DNA of 64,000 nt from Macrosoma leucophasiata (GCA_036365455.1 JAWQUS010000032.1:15508001-15572000); one strand, 5' to 3'. Shown: positions 34,241 to 46,937, counted from the first letter of the stretch. Notes: generated from the sequence alone by a model not told the origin. Numbers and translations are program-made.

Positions 34241-34336
34241 AGTTACGTTGACGTATTATTTCTTCATATGAACAATAATCAACATGCAGTAACTGGTTTT
34301 TACGATTTTTAATCTTTTCTTTTTCTTTTGTCACAG

Positions 34337-37241
34337 TACGGACGAAGACGCACGTCAAGCCATGATGCTCGACGGAGGTAAAATCAAGGAGATCCAAGTC
34401 AAACTGCTGCTCAGTTCTCGTTCAGAGATGCATAAGGTGATAGAAGCAGCGAGACAGAGTGTCCCAATACTGACGCTCACTGCTCCTGCTGTGCCGTCCC
34501 CCGCAGTGAACCCGACGCCGCCCGTGGTCAACCCGCCAGCGCCCGCCGTTACACCCTTCTCAGCAGCCCTTGGCAACACTCCAATCTCCAACTTTGGCAT
34601 ACCGGGTATCGGCAACCCCCAAGAAATCCCACAACCAGCGGTGATCGAACCACCGACCACCATTCTCAACCTCACCGAGGACGACAACACTCAAGAAGAA
34701 GATAGGGATGACGATAAATCGGATAGGAAACGCGGCAAGGAAGATAGACGTCGTTCTAGATCTCGGTCGAGGTCGCGCGAACGGGACCGCAAAGACCGCA
34801 AACGCGACCGCCGGGACCGATCTCGTTCTCGGGAGAGGAGACGTCGCGATCGCAGTCGCAGCCGAGACAGACACCGCAAACGCGACAGGAAAGATCGCAG
34901 CCGCTCGCGAGACCGATCACCCTCCAGAAGGTCCCGCGACAAACGCGACCGTAAATCCCCGAACTCGCGGGAGGTGTCCATGGAAGGCAACGTCAACGAT
35001 ATGCCCTTCCCACTGGCCGGACCGAACGCCGGTCACAACGTGCATCCTCAATTGCCCATGATGCAGAATCCTGCAGTGCAAAATGGACCACCCGGTCCGA
35101 TTGATCAACCGACTCGCTTCAACGATCCTTCCATGACAGACACGTTCAATAAGATTCAGGAACTGGGTAAAAAGCGTAATCCTAACGCTTTTCAAGGGGA
35201 GCAGCAAAACGGCGCCGGGAGCAGATTCCAAAATTCGCGCGGGGGCAATAATAACGTAGCTCGCGGCGGCCAATTCCGACGGGAGGGTCGCCCGAACAGA
35301 GACGAGCCCGTGCGCGACATCTGCGTAGCGATAAGAAACGCGCCGAATCACACTAGCTATGGCGATGTTCGTCGCTTTTTCCCCTTCCTGATAGACAAAC
35401 ACGGAATCAAAATGATCAACGACCACATGGGACGTCGCACGGGTAACATATTCGTTAAATTTTGCGATTCGCGTTCTAAACATATGGCATTGCAACGCAA
35501 AGTCAACGAATTGAAAGGAGCTCAAGTGGTCGTTGAAGATCTGGACGATGAAACTTATGAATCGGCTGTGGACTCTTTCTTGCCTTACAGAGATGATAAT
35601 GATGATGATGATCAGAGCTTGATCATCGCTGACAACGAAGTGGCTCCCCGAAAATCATTCAGCGTCATCAAACTCACAGATCTACCGTACTTTGTCAAAG
35701 AACATGATATAATTAAAACGTTCAGCGATTACTCACTTCTCTCTATCATGCTCAATGAATGCCGTGTGACGAGAAGTAAAATCGCCTATGTGCAGTTTGT
35801 TAAACCTGAGGACGCGCAAATGGCTTTAGATAAAAAGGATAAATATCTTTTTGGGAGACGTCAGGCCACTCTGCATGCTGTGTCTGACGAAGATTACGAA
35901 AAAGAGAAAAGCGATAAAATGGCAGATCAACGGTTCAATAATAAACCGGAACCTAAAGTACCTGAGAAACAAGAACGGGCACGAACCAGGTTCGAAAAGC
36001 AAGAACAGATTCAAAATATTGATGTTCCATTCGGACAAGAACAGGTGGCATTAGCCGATCCACGGTTCGGCAACCAAAACACACAGGAAGCCGGCCCTCG
36101 CGACCCTCGACAGCGTCGATCAGACAACGGCCCTGCGATGGGTGGAGGAGCTCCAATGCAAAATCCAGCTCAAGCCCAATCTTTCTTCCCCGGCTCTCAG
36201 TTTCCAGTGCAACCTCAAAATTTTGGCGCTGCTTTCCCTGGACCACCGTTTAACGCATTCCCAGCAGCCGCTCCTTTAGATCCTAGAGGCGTACCAGGAA
36301 ACTGGGTAAACCGGCCGCCTTTTGCTAACCAACAAGAACCAATAGTGCTCGAACCATCCCAGAGAGTGATATCCGTCGATATGGACGATGAACCATTAGA
36401 TTGCGTCCTCATGAAAGGTCTACCGCGTGAAGCGACTGATAGAACAATAGTAACATTCTTATCTGATACGGGTGCGGTGCCCGCGAGGATACATTTGATG
36501 CTCGATAGCGCAGGCATGCCGTCGGGCGACTGCTTCTGCGAATTTAGGTCTTCGCAAGAAGCGAGGCAAGCGGTCAGCAAACACGGTCAGAACTTAGACG
36601 GGTGCAGAGTCACAGTGGATCTGGTCGCTCGGAATGTAGTTGAGGAAGCCCTAGAGGGTCCGAAACAGCCGCAAGATTCGGCGAAATCGCGCGACAGTTT
36701 GCTAGGCAACGGTCCGCCGCCGCAGTTTTTCGAGAATCAGCAGCGTGGAGGATTTCAGGGTCGCGGTTCATTTAGGGGCCGCGGCGGTTTTGACAGAGGA
36801 TTCGATAGGGGCGGTTTTAACAGTAGGGGAAGCTACAGCAATTATAGGGGCAGAGGCAATTGGAACGAACGCGGACGGGGATACGAACGCGGCAGAGGTC
36901 GCGGTTTTGGAAGAGGTCGTGGGGGTTTCGAGAATGGCCGCGACCGGGACTCTATGAGGGTGGATGACGAGCAGGATCCCGCGTTAGAGGATTTCGGCGC
37001 ACCCGGTTGCGTGGTTTCCATGGAGAATGTACCTTTCCGCGCTACCGTTGAAGACATAATGGGTTTCTTTTCGGACTTTGATCTGACTCAAGACGATGTG
37101 ATCCGGCGGTACAACGAGCGAGGGCAGCCTACGGGCGACGCCAGAGTCGCGTTTCGGACGCCTTTCGATGCCCAGAGAGCGGTTAAAACTCGCCAAATGC
37201 AAGGTATTTTCGATAGGCGCATCAGTTTAACTATATTATAG
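34337..37241 (+). CDS. RBM12: RBM12-like RNA-binding protein, second (last) coding exon
   Basis: 2905 bases. With exon 1 they give 1015 codons plus a TAG stop at 37239-37241. The junction restores STDEDARQAMM, then GGKIKEIQVKLLLSS, the end of RRM1 as in RBM12. In the whole protein: RRM1 about 1-85; Pro/Ala-rich 88-160; an RS/RD-rich tract about 165-262; RRM2 about 373-455 (ICVAIRNAPN, GNIFVKF); RRM3 about 488-565 (VIKLTDLPYF); RRM4 about 735-815 (CVLMKGLPRE, GDCFCEF); an RGG-rich tract about 848-918; RRM5 about 938-1015 (VVSMENVPFR, GDARVAF), which ends the protein. This order matches RBM12, a nuclear RNA-binding protein. The RS tract is an insect feature I do not recall in the vertebrate protein. 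RNA targets are not predictable from sequence. Confidence 0.93.
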
Positions 37242-37247
37242 CGGGTT

Positions 37248-37447
37248 AATAAAGTAAGTTCTGTTGACCTGACCATGGATATTGTGAGTACCGATGCGGA
37301 AGACTTCTTGTTTGGCATGTAAATATTAATCAGATGGACTGATATGCAAAACCACCGTGTGATTGACAGGGCTAAGTGTGTGCTACGTGTGTAGCGTTAA
37401 TGAAGGTTTAATTATAAGATATTATAATTAAAATAGATGAAAATAAA
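37248..37447 (+). terminator. Candidate poly(A) signals of the RBM12-like gene
   Basis: AATAAA at 37248-37253, only 7 bases after the stop, and AATAAA at 37442-37447, about 200 bases after it. The second is the more usual distance and is followed by T-rich sequence. Which is used cannot be told from sequence. Confidence 0.5.
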
Positions 37448-38536
37448 ATACTAAAATTGTTTCATAATTAAATTCGTTATTTTATTTTTCAAATCCATTA
37501 CAGTGATTATAGTGTCGCAGTAATAAAACCGAGAATTTTACTGTGATGGTTCATTCATAAATTACAAGGTGGATATGAAATAATAATATATCAACTCGTA
37601 CTAGTTTTAGAATGCCTAAACTAGTTCCACATAAATATATTAAACACATATGCTATTCCTGCTACATTTTTAATATAAAAGAGAGCTTTGACAAACATTT
37701 CTCCTATTTATTTGACATTAATTCGATAACACAATTTTTCCCCAATGTTAAAAAAGCAGTAATAGGTAATTCACATTTATTTAACTTAATTATTTTTACT
37801 AAGGTTTGAAGAGAAATGTGTTACTTCTTTTACATTTGCCATTTATTATCATAATTTTAGAAATAATCTCCGTAAAAATTCCATTTAATATCCAATTAAT
37901 GAAACACATTATTATATTTTTTAACAATTACATCACTAGTACACAACATGTATTAAATACTACCCTATACTTAATATTGAATATACATCATGTACAAAAT
38001 TAGCCGCTGAATGCACTCCAGACCCAAATATATATCGTCAGTAACTAAAAAAACTGAGAATGAGAAATTTTCATGTCATACTGACGATATAATGTAGCCT
38101 GGGCATTAGTAGACAGTGTGGTCTCTTAAACTTTAACATTTTATAATTTTATCAATAATTAATATTTGAAAGTTTATAATCATACGTTAACATACGCCTG
38201 GCTCCCAGCAACCAACGACCAATTTCATACAAACAACTTAATTTACAAAAATTCAACACTCATAGATTTGCGTTAATAATTTCATAGGTAGAACTGTCTG
38301 TCCGTGGATAAATCAAACTAATCAAAATACTGTAGCTTCAATTTTACGATACAAAGATTAAATTGTATTTTTTATTTGTCGACCTTGGAATGACTGCATA
38401 ATCCTAATAGGACTCTGTCAACTTTAAGCTGATTTACAAATAGATAACTGTAATTATCTGCTATCTACTTATTTATGTTTTCCCTGATGTGAAAAAGATT
38501 TTATCAATGTCATTATTAATGGACTAAGGATTCGAA
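37448..38536. other. AT-rich intergenic sequence, no gene seen
   Basis: Short open frames only, with very high A+T. No repeat ends recognised. Confidence 0.6.
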
Positions 38537-39137
38537 TTAGCTATTAAACGTTTTCATGAAGATAAGGCGGCTTTACGATTATCAGTTGACTCTACTTGGG
38601 ACTTAGAATACCTCCCCCCCCATACCTACCCTCGAGGTGCGACCGCCTATCGACTTTGCTATTGTCGTTGTCATTGTTGTCAAATTTTGATGTCGATTTG
38701 TAGCTCCCTTAAAAGCAGTATTGATAATCTGATCGTTTTTCTTGCTTTCGTAGGTGAGAAACAAGCAATAATGGTAAATTATTTCGATTATTGTTATTTA
38801 GTTAAAGCAAAAATCGACATGAAAATTTTACAGCAATGACAACGACAATAGCAAAGTCGATAGGCGGTCGCACCCCCGAAGGTATTTTAAGTCGCAAGTA
38901 GAGTCAACAGAGTGCCTAGTGCGAGATATCCGATCGCGATTTTCGATCGCGATCGCTTAAGAGTAAACTCAGATTTGTATGGAATTGAAGGAGCGTCATC
39001 GAGCGGTGAATCGATGACGCTCCTTCAATTCCATACAAATCTGCGTTTACAGTAAGTTTAGAGTAAATAAAATCTCGCACTAGGCACTCTGATAATCGTA
39101 AAGCCGCCTTATCTTCATGAAAACGTTTAATAGCTAA
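38537..39137. repeat. Nested palindrome, three inverted-repeat layers
   Basis: Outer arms 38537-38583 and 39091-39137 are exact reverse complements (47 bp). Between them lie two more foldbacks side by side. The first is 38585-38908, with ends GTTGACTCTACTTG and CAAGTAGAGTCAAC and arms of about 100 bp. The second is 38909-39090, with ends AGAGTGCCTAGTGCGAGAT and its complement, whose inside carries a further hairpin (ATTTGTATGGAATTGAAGGA and its complement). No coding capacity. Confidence 0.88.
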
Positions 39138-40567
39138 CTTCGACCCTCACTTTATGTTTTTATGGTAGTAATAAAAATAAAAAGTTAATTTTGTGATTAT
39201 TCTAACCTGATTTATACAAAATATTTTTTCTCATATTATGTACAGTAGTATAAGTTTTGTTAAATACGACAGTCTCAATACTTGTCTCCGTAAATCAGTC
39301 CAAGTTATTTTAATTATGCGTAATATTATACATTGTTAATGCAGTCAAAATTATAGTTTCCAGACGTGTATATTATAATAAAATAGTAGAATCGATTGTA
39401 TTTAATCTGTGTTCTGACTAAATCTATTTCGCTAGATATTCCTGTAAACAGCAAACACTAACACTACCATCTTAATTCTAAAATTAAAGTGAAATATAAT
39501 ATTAAAAACAATAAAAAGCAATCAGAGATAAGAAAATATCCAGATCACGGTATATTTATGAACTGATAAAAGATTTAGAAAAGTAGGTAGCAAGTAGGTT
39601 ATCTATGTTAAACATAACTTCACACCAATATTTGGTTATTGGTTATACCTACAGCTCGTTTACTGTCCACGTAAATGGGCTATTAGAAGGCGAACCTATT
39701 GGTCGACATTTATCTACAAAAATAAATGTAAAATCTCCTTGCATATAATTTATGTACGTAATACATATCAATTCAAATTATCAAGTGTTCAATCAAATTA
39801 TTATACTCACAACATCCTGTTTCCAAAAATTCGTATCTTGCCAAAATATATACTGAAACTTCTTAATTATTCGCAACTACGCTTTCAGTAACATATTCAA
39901 CAGGTACTTGTAGTTTTGTTAAATCCATAATTCAATTGTTTCGTTCAAAATTTACTATTACTGATTTATAATTCTAAATATAAAACTGTTATTGGCATAT
40001 TTAGAATTTTTGGAACAGCATAACTTATTTTCTCAATATATATTGGATGACAGAAGGAAGAGCTATAACTGATATTATAAATGGAAGAAATCATTTTAAA
40101 AGTGGCATTTTGTTACTAATCGAAATCTTGAAATTCAAGTTATTATCTATTTGTGTGGAAAATTGCGGCAGGATGAGATTCAATTACATACATTTAATTT
40201 CTATATATCCTATACCCATACATATAAAAAATTGCAGGAAAGCAAAAGTCGAAGTCGTCTGGTTTCGGTTCTCACATTGTTATGCCATATGAGTCCAAAA
40301 AGGAACTTAATACAGTATATAATTATTATCAAATCTATACAATATTCTTTGGCGTACAATGTTACTGAGAGCGTGGCTGCAAAAACTATTTATTACACAA
40401 TATTCAGGTGCCATTCACACCTAAGAACGTAAGAATATATTTTTATCATTTTGCTTAACATCTTCAGGAAAACTATTTGATATAACAGCGTTTTGATTAC
40501 TTTTAGTTCTAATTTATTATAAAATACTGAATATATCGAAGACTGTAACAATCCGTAGTGTCTAAAT
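39138..40567. other. AT-rich intergenic sequence, no gene seen
   Basis: Scattered short frames without family resemblance. No repeat with clear ends. Confidence 0.6.
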
Positions 40568-40700
40568 GGTGAGTCACAGACCACACTACGACTTTACTTT
40601 GAGTAAAGTACGCTTAGAATTATCAAAATTCATACCGTACTGACAGTTCTAAGCACACTTTGCTAAAAGTAAAGTCGTAGTGCGGTCTGTGAATCTCACA
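40568..40700. repeat. Palindromic MITE P130, single copy
   Basis: Starts GGTGAGTCACAGACCACAC, ends GTGCGGTCTGTGAATCTCAC, with mirrored inner words TTTACTTTGAGTAAAG and CTTTGCTAAAAGTAAAG. It abuts the next element without a gap. Confidence 0.85.
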
Positions 40701-41110
40701 CTAACACCCATATTCTAAGTCGTAATCTAGATCTCAACTCAACCTTACTCAATGGAATTGGTATTTTTAGTTGAAATAATAACGTCAACTCTACAGTCTG
40801 CCTCCGTTTGAGGTAAGAAAGCAATTGTCAAACTCCAAGGTATACCTCACGACCTACCTTGAAGTTTCGAGAAGTTCACATTTACGCCATATTCTTGCGC
40901 TCAATAAGTTTTTCGTGTCTGAACTGTCTATAAATATAATTAATACCATATTTCCTATAAAAAATGATTTTCAAGACCTTGTGAATTATCTATACGATAA
41001 TCCGTATACATGAGTTACTGTCAAAACACAACTAAGAATATGGATTTCGAGGCGTCCTCAGCTGAGTTTCAAGGAATATTTCGAGTAACGTCTTAGAATA
41101 TGGGTGTTAG
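40701..41110. repeat. 410-bp element with 19-bp terminal inverted repeats
   Basis: The ends CTAACACCCATATTCTAAG and CTTAGAATATGGGTGTTAG are perfect inverted repeats. The interior is AT-rich and non-coding. It looks like a MITE of unknown family. The target duplication is obscured on the left by the abutting P130 copy. Confidence 0.75.
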
Positions 41111-41933
41111 TCAGCTGCCCAAGCTTCAATACAAATCCGTTAATGACTTGAAGAATCAAAATATAAAGACAATACAATACGCTCACAAGCGAACAATTAC
41201 CCGCAAAGACCAAAATCAGACATTGCAATAGTTGTTTCAGAGGAGACTGAATTTGTATGTAGCCATGATTTGGTGTTTATGCCAGTTGGCAAAAAAAGAA
41301 ACTAAAATTTTAAACAATTAAAAGACTTCAAAAATAGTACCATAATAGAATTTAATCACGTTTCCTGACAAATATGTCAAGTCCTACCCTACTGGGCCAC
41401 ACAAACACGTGCAATTCCACACCAGAAACAGACCATCTCCTTTGAAAATTCGTCTTATAATGTTTGGTTAAATGGTCCTTCGTGCCGGATCAATAATAAT
41501 TATACTCTAATGACAGCGTAACCGCAACGTTTGTGATACAACATTTAAGCTAAACCTTAAAAATACAATAATATATCGATATACAATGCTAAACACCTTG
41601 TTTTTATATAATTTACATTAGATAAACTGAGCTGCGTGATATTTTATTGTAATATTTTAAATTTTGAGAATCCCAATCCAACAGAATAAGATAGAATAAA
41701 AAAAATATCTTTTAAAAAAAATTGCTTTAATTACAAAAAATATAACGCAACTCCATGGAAGGTAACGAAAAAATAAACATTATCAGAAAATACATTTCAA
41801 TTGAAAAAGCAAATAGAATAAATAGCTATGAAATACATTGTACAAATACAGTGAAACCATCGCGATCCACACGACACGAATATTTCACTTAGGAAATAGT
41901 TTATAAATGCTGTCTGGTGTGATATATATAAGA

Positions 41934-42620
41934 ACTAGCTGACCCGGCCACGCGTTGCTGTGGCTAAAGTTTTTGTTATATTACATTATAGTAAACAATC
42001 TAAGAGGAACAATAAGAGAACATCAGTCACGGAGTCCACTATGCTTTTTCACACAGATGGTATTTGTAAAAAAATTTGGTGATCTCCTTTTCTACTACTA
42101 TAACCCTTTAGTACAATGAAATTATTTACGAACAAAGACGAAAATGTTGATGTTGGTATACAAATTCACTGGATTGAGATTTGAAGGGGAAGTACGTTGA
42201 ACACAATTAATTAAAATGTTCTTACACTTGATATTAAGCAGAAATCAATAGGTACAAAATAAAAATTTATAGCGTCAACAACACGTGGTAATTATGCTGT
42301 TTATATGTAGCTTATATGACATGTTTGTAGATTTACCATAGCAGCGCCATCTATTGATTACTTACTCAACCCAGTCGAAAGGTATCGACATCTGTTAGAA
42401 TCATTTGGAGTTAACAGATAATTGTGACTGTCAAATAATATCAGACAAATAATTAGCAATAAATTAAAATTGCGACTATAATTTGAGATTTAAACTATCC
42501 TATCTCTCAAGTTGGATCGAACTGTACATGGTGTGCGAATTTTATTATAATCGGTTAAGTGGTTTAGTAGTACATTGAGGACAAACATTGTGACACGAGA
42601 TTTATATATATTAAGATTAG
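41934..42620 (+). mobile_element. Helitron- or LINE-like element, decayed
   Basis: Starts ACTAGCTGACCCGGCCACGC, the lepidopteran ACTAGCTG word. Near the end it has CTCAAGTTGGATCGAACTG, ATCGGTTAAGTGGTTTAG and GACACGAGATTTATATATAT, a 3' tail seen in many lepidopteran genomes as I recall. No coding frame. The superfamily is not certain. Confidence 0.5.
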
Positions 42621-44844
42621 ACTTTGTTGAAAATACATGAAGCTGTAAATGTTTTTGAGACAAAAATACTGGATTCACTACCAATCGGTACAATCTTTTT
42701 TGAAAAACTCAATTTAGGGGCCTAATTTTGAACACGTAATTAGGCGTCTTGCTTTAACCAATGCACGCGGCTTATGTTAGAGCGAAACAGCGGAAGAGGA
42801 TTTTTTGAATTTGAAACTATCAATATTTTATTGTACTGTTAAAAAAAGATAAGTCTTCGATATTCCAAAAACAAAATTGTTGAGCAAGCGAGTGTTAAAT
42901 CAACCAATCGCTTATTGGCATTTAAAAATCTTTGCTGATCTTAAAATATTTTGTAAGAAAATTAAACATAAAATAAGAAAGGATTACATGATTGCAAACC
43001 TATCAACATATTGAAAGACTTTGTATAGGAAGTAAAGGTATTTACTTTAAAAAATATTCCCTACATATAGTACATACAGCGAAAAATAATTCTATGTGAA
43101 AATATTGTATTTGAGAACATACAAACTGTATAGCACAAGAAATAACTGAATATACACAGACAGCATTACAAGTACAACTCTAATTTCAGCTACATGGTCC
43201 CAGAGAGAAACTGACAGTTATACAAATATAAATAAAACTATTTCCATGTCGGAAATGTATGAGAGTCATATTACAATATACCCCATTAAATTCTAATTAT
43301 AAAGGAGAAGTTCCAAATTGGGCCCGCACCTTGTACACTATATCTAAAATTAGAGAAAAATACGCAAAATCATGGAAAAATACTCAAAAAATAATTTGAA
43401 TCGTAGTTTTTTTGTCGGGAATATTTATTTAACGTAATTTTTGTATGACAGGAATATGTTGCCATATTGCTACTATGACATTCTTGTTTTCGAAATATAC
43501 TTACGACAATTAATTGAAGATTTAATAAACGATTTGAATAGCTGAAAATGATTCAGTATTTTATGCTTCATCTCTCAATATAGTGTACATGGTGCGGACC
43601 CAAGCTCCATACATTCTGGAACGTCTCCTTTACTGACTTAGTTAAGCAACAATTTCAATGATCAATTTTTACATACATGCAAGATTTTTAAAGGAAAAAA
43701 ATCCAAAATCAGACAATATTTACCAATTTAATCATTATAGGTTTATCCAGTCCCTTTCGACAATATTGAAAATATCATTATTTTGCTATAAAACTAACAT
43801 ATTATATTATACCTACAAGTCAAAGCATTAAAGCATAAGCTATCCTTTTTATTAGCAATTTTCGCTTTTATATATAATTTTATTAATGAACATTCGACTC
43901 TCATTCATTTCTTTATGATACCCGAATTAATTACATTATATACAACAACACAATAAATATCTTAAAAATTATTACATTAAATATCAATGGGGAGAGACAA
44001 CAATGTATGATTTTCTAAAACACCGATTGGTTTAACTATCCTACAATTAATATATGTATAGAAACACCAAGAACAATAAGAACCATATATTGCCAGTTAT
44101 CAAAATTAAATACGTTTAAACGTAAATTAACTAGTGGAACGATTTTATGAATATTTTTCAAAGTGAAAATGTATTTAAAAACGTTTTACTTATATAGCAA
44201 CACTAGCGTCAATAAATGCGCAAAAATTGCAATGCGTAAGTGTAAATTGAATATGAAACAAAAAAAATAAAAAATCTAGCACTTAGAAGATACTTAAAAA
44301 TATAACAACGGAATTTATAAAAAGTAAAATAGGCTAGGGTTACAGTGTTTGGCAAACATTTTATGCTAAAAGCGATTAAATGGTTCGCCCATTTAATCGA
44401 GTTTAGGATTAATGCACTTACAGTCAAAAATAATTTAATCTATATTTGTGACAAATTCATTGTAAATTACCATTTATCATAAAAACGCACACTCGGAGTA
44501 CAGTACAATTTACTATAAGTTCAATTTCGCACACATACAAAATCAGAACATCTGAATAATAGTCCATTGTAAAGTTACATTTAGGTGTCAAGTTTGTGGG
44601 GTCGACACCCTTGTCCCCCAGCCGCCATCTTGGAAAAAGGTGTGCAAAGGATTTTCGCGCTGTATCTCGTAAACTAGCAACCCTACAGAAAATTTATCTC
44701 AACATAAACTGAAGCAAATTAAATTTTCTACAATTTTATTTCTATTATATTTTATCGTCAAGTGACCAACAAAAAAGTTATAAACAAAAATAAGTAAAAA
44801 TTTTGTATCAAGTATCCTATTGGAAGTTATAACTTTTTTTTCAG
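42621..44844. other. AT-rich intergenic sequence, no gene seen
   Basis: No frame or splice pattern worth calling. A less AT-rich island at 44595-44650 includes GGTCGACACCCTTGTCCCCC and GCCGCCATCTTGG, origin unknown. Confidence 0.55.
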
Positions 44845-45131
44845 TTTTTTTTTTATGTTATGGAAGTGGCAAACAAGCATGCAGTTCACATTGATGTTAA
44901 GTGATGACTGCAGCCTATAGACACCCACACAAAGACCAAGGTCAAAATGCAGATGCGTTGCCACTCCTGAGGCCTAAGGTGTTATGCCTCTGTGCAGGAA
45001 ATTACAGGGCCGTACATTACCACCTGACCGGAACACGATAGTGCTGAACACTACCATTTAACGGCAAGTATATTAGGTAATGCGGTGGTGCCTACGCCCG
45101 CGAGCTCCGTCACTGGAGCTCTACCACCAGT
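44845..45131 (-). repeat. S290 retroposon, copy 4
   Basis: Full-length, minus orientation. It runs from a T-run with TGTTATGGAAGTGGCAAAC to GGAGCTCTACCACCAGTA. Confidence 0.85.
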
Positions 45132-45605
45132 AAAAAAGGTATTTTAGTTATTTGTTGTTGTTCTTTAGATTCAGTTTCTTCAGTTGATCTAAACATTCCT
45201 ATGCTATTATCAAACTATTTTTGACCTTTTTCCCACCACCTATAAGGTAGAGTCTAGAGGAGCGTTTTTTTGTCTTGTCACTTGCACTAAATAATTAACA
45301 AAATGCAAATTAAGCATTAATTATGTAGTTTGCCAGCAACTGCACCATCAGAACTATTATATTAAGCCTACATTCGAACACAATAGAATGCCTCCTATGT
45401 TTAATAATAGTCTTACAAAATAAATTGTCATCCAGACCGAGCATGCCAACAGTTATATTGAATCATGTCGGTCTGGATAACCCACTGAACTGCTCGGTTG
45501 ATTTGCAACATGCATGATCTCATTCGATTATATTTAGACAACCAATACCAAGATTATTAAATAATAAAATGGGATGTGAAAGTGGCAAACAAGCATACAT
45601 TTTTA

Positions 45606-45890
45606 CTGCTTGTAGAGCGACTGGTGACGGAACTCGCGGGCGTAGGTACCATCGCAAGACCTAATTTATCTGCCGCCAAATGGTAGTGTTCAGTACTATC
45701 GTGTCCCGGTTAGATGGTACTGTATGCCCCCGTAATAACTATCAGAAAGACATAACAACTGAGATCTCAGGAGGTGGCACCGCATCTGAATTTAGACCTT
45801 TGATGTCTATAGGTTGTCTGTAGGTAGGTATAGTAATCACTTAACATCTATGTGAACTGCATGCTTGTTTGCCACCTTACATTAAAAAAA
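45606..45890 (+). repeat. S290 retroposon, diverged copy 5
   Basis: Recognisable by GAACTCGCGGGCGTAGG, AAATGGTAGTGTTCAGTAC and CATGCTTGTTTGCCACC, ending CATTAAAAAAAG. Many differences, so this is an older copy. Confidence 0.75.
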
Positions 45891-45952
45891 GATAAACAAC
45901 GTAGGTGACCTGACACCTGAGGCAATAACTACATACCTATTACAGTGCTCAA

Positions 45953-46176
45953 CAATAAATATTGGACATCGAGCCTAGGAAGGAGACTTCGGCTTAAGTC
46001 GGGTCTGTAGAGCGTTATCTCTTTCGCACCGTACCTATTTGACGTTTGTCGACCATTTTGATCAAGTTTTGACATACCGGACTGTCAGTGCTTACGTAGG
46101 CAGTGTGCAACAGAGATAACGCGAGCCGATCGTCTCTTTCGCAGGCTCGATGTGCAATATTAAATGTTGAGTACTG
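45953..46176. repeat. 224-bp TIR element (CAGTGCTCAACA ends)
   Basis: The ends CAGTGCTCAACAATAAATAT and ATATTAAATGTTGAGTACTG are imperfect inverted repeats, and the match continues through CATCGAGCCT on the left and AGGCTCGATG on the right. The terminal CAGTG suggests hAT, but I could not match flanking 8-mers. Confidence 0.65.
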
Positions 46177-46534
46177 CACTTTATTGGTTATTTTAAATGA
46201 ATTTTTCAATGGCAAACCATAAGAGATCATCCACGAGATAAAGTCAACCGAGACCGATATGTTAAAAAATAAGCTAAATTAGTCCCCAAAATGTATTTGG
46301 TATGAAATCCTTTGAAGCAAGCAGTTTAATTTCATCAAGCTAACAGATCTACATATATCATCCAACAGATCTCATACACGGCCGTGTAACGTGGCTACGC
46401 GTCACTTATCATCCGCAACGACTATAAAGCTGTAAAAAAAATGAAGAGCAAAATGCACCAAGCTGTAGACAATAAGGCGCTTTGCATATGGAGCAACTAT
46501 TGCAGCAACTGGCAACTGGCTGCCAACTAGCTGA

Positions 46535-46890
46535 TTATATATATATTTTTTTTTTTTATGTCTGACGATTGACAGACAAGCAAACGGGCCACCTGATGGA
46601 AAGTGGTCACCGTCGCCTATGAACATTTGCAACACCAGGGGAGTTGCCAACGCGCTGCCAGCCCTGAAGGACTCTTTTGACGCCATTTTTGAAGAACCCC
46701 ATATTGTAGCACCTAGGGAACACCTCAGAGGGAAGTTCGTTCCACAATTTACACGTTCTGGGCAGGAACGAACGTGAAAACCGCACCGTTGAGCACTGCC
46801 AGGTGTCCAGTCGGTGTATATATTTCAATTGGACTGCGCACAGATAGCAACTCAAGTTTCGAGTTCCGGTGATCGTCAAAAAATTTCAGT
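46535..46890 (-). pseudogene. Non-LTR retrotransposon, C-terminal fragment
   Basis: The minus-strand frame (46607-46879) contains LDTWQCSTVRFSRSFLPRT, then LWNELPSEVFP and a closing VANVHRRR with stop. This is the typical end of reverse transcriptases of Jockey/CR1-like LINEs in moths. The 3' untranslated part (46535-46606) includes TCTGACGATTGACAGAC before a T-run. Strongly 5' truncated. Confidence 0.75.
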
Positions 46891-46937
46891 TACTGTAGTC
46901 GATGACTGGGTTGGTTCCTAATTGTCACAACTGGCAA

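Larger units (their letters stand above)
8054..34336 (+). other. 26.3-kb intron of the RBM12-like gene
   Basis: Bounded by GTAGCT at 8054 and a pyrimidine-rich tract ending in CACAG at 34336. Joining the flanking exons restores an unbroken RRM. Much of it is transposon: two hAT MITE families, palindromic MITEs, three mariner copies, SINEs, a roughly 290-bp retroposon and the tRNA-like array. No conserved host coding exon was found inside. Stretches not covered by separate entries (8054-11088, 14590-16800 and 20173-22228) show no gene. Confidence 0.85.

Noticed and set aside
34691..34996. Antisense frame rich in Arg, Ser and Asp opposite the RBM12-like exon
   Set aside because: It mirrors the RS/RD codons of the real coding strand; the RRM frame explains the region fully.
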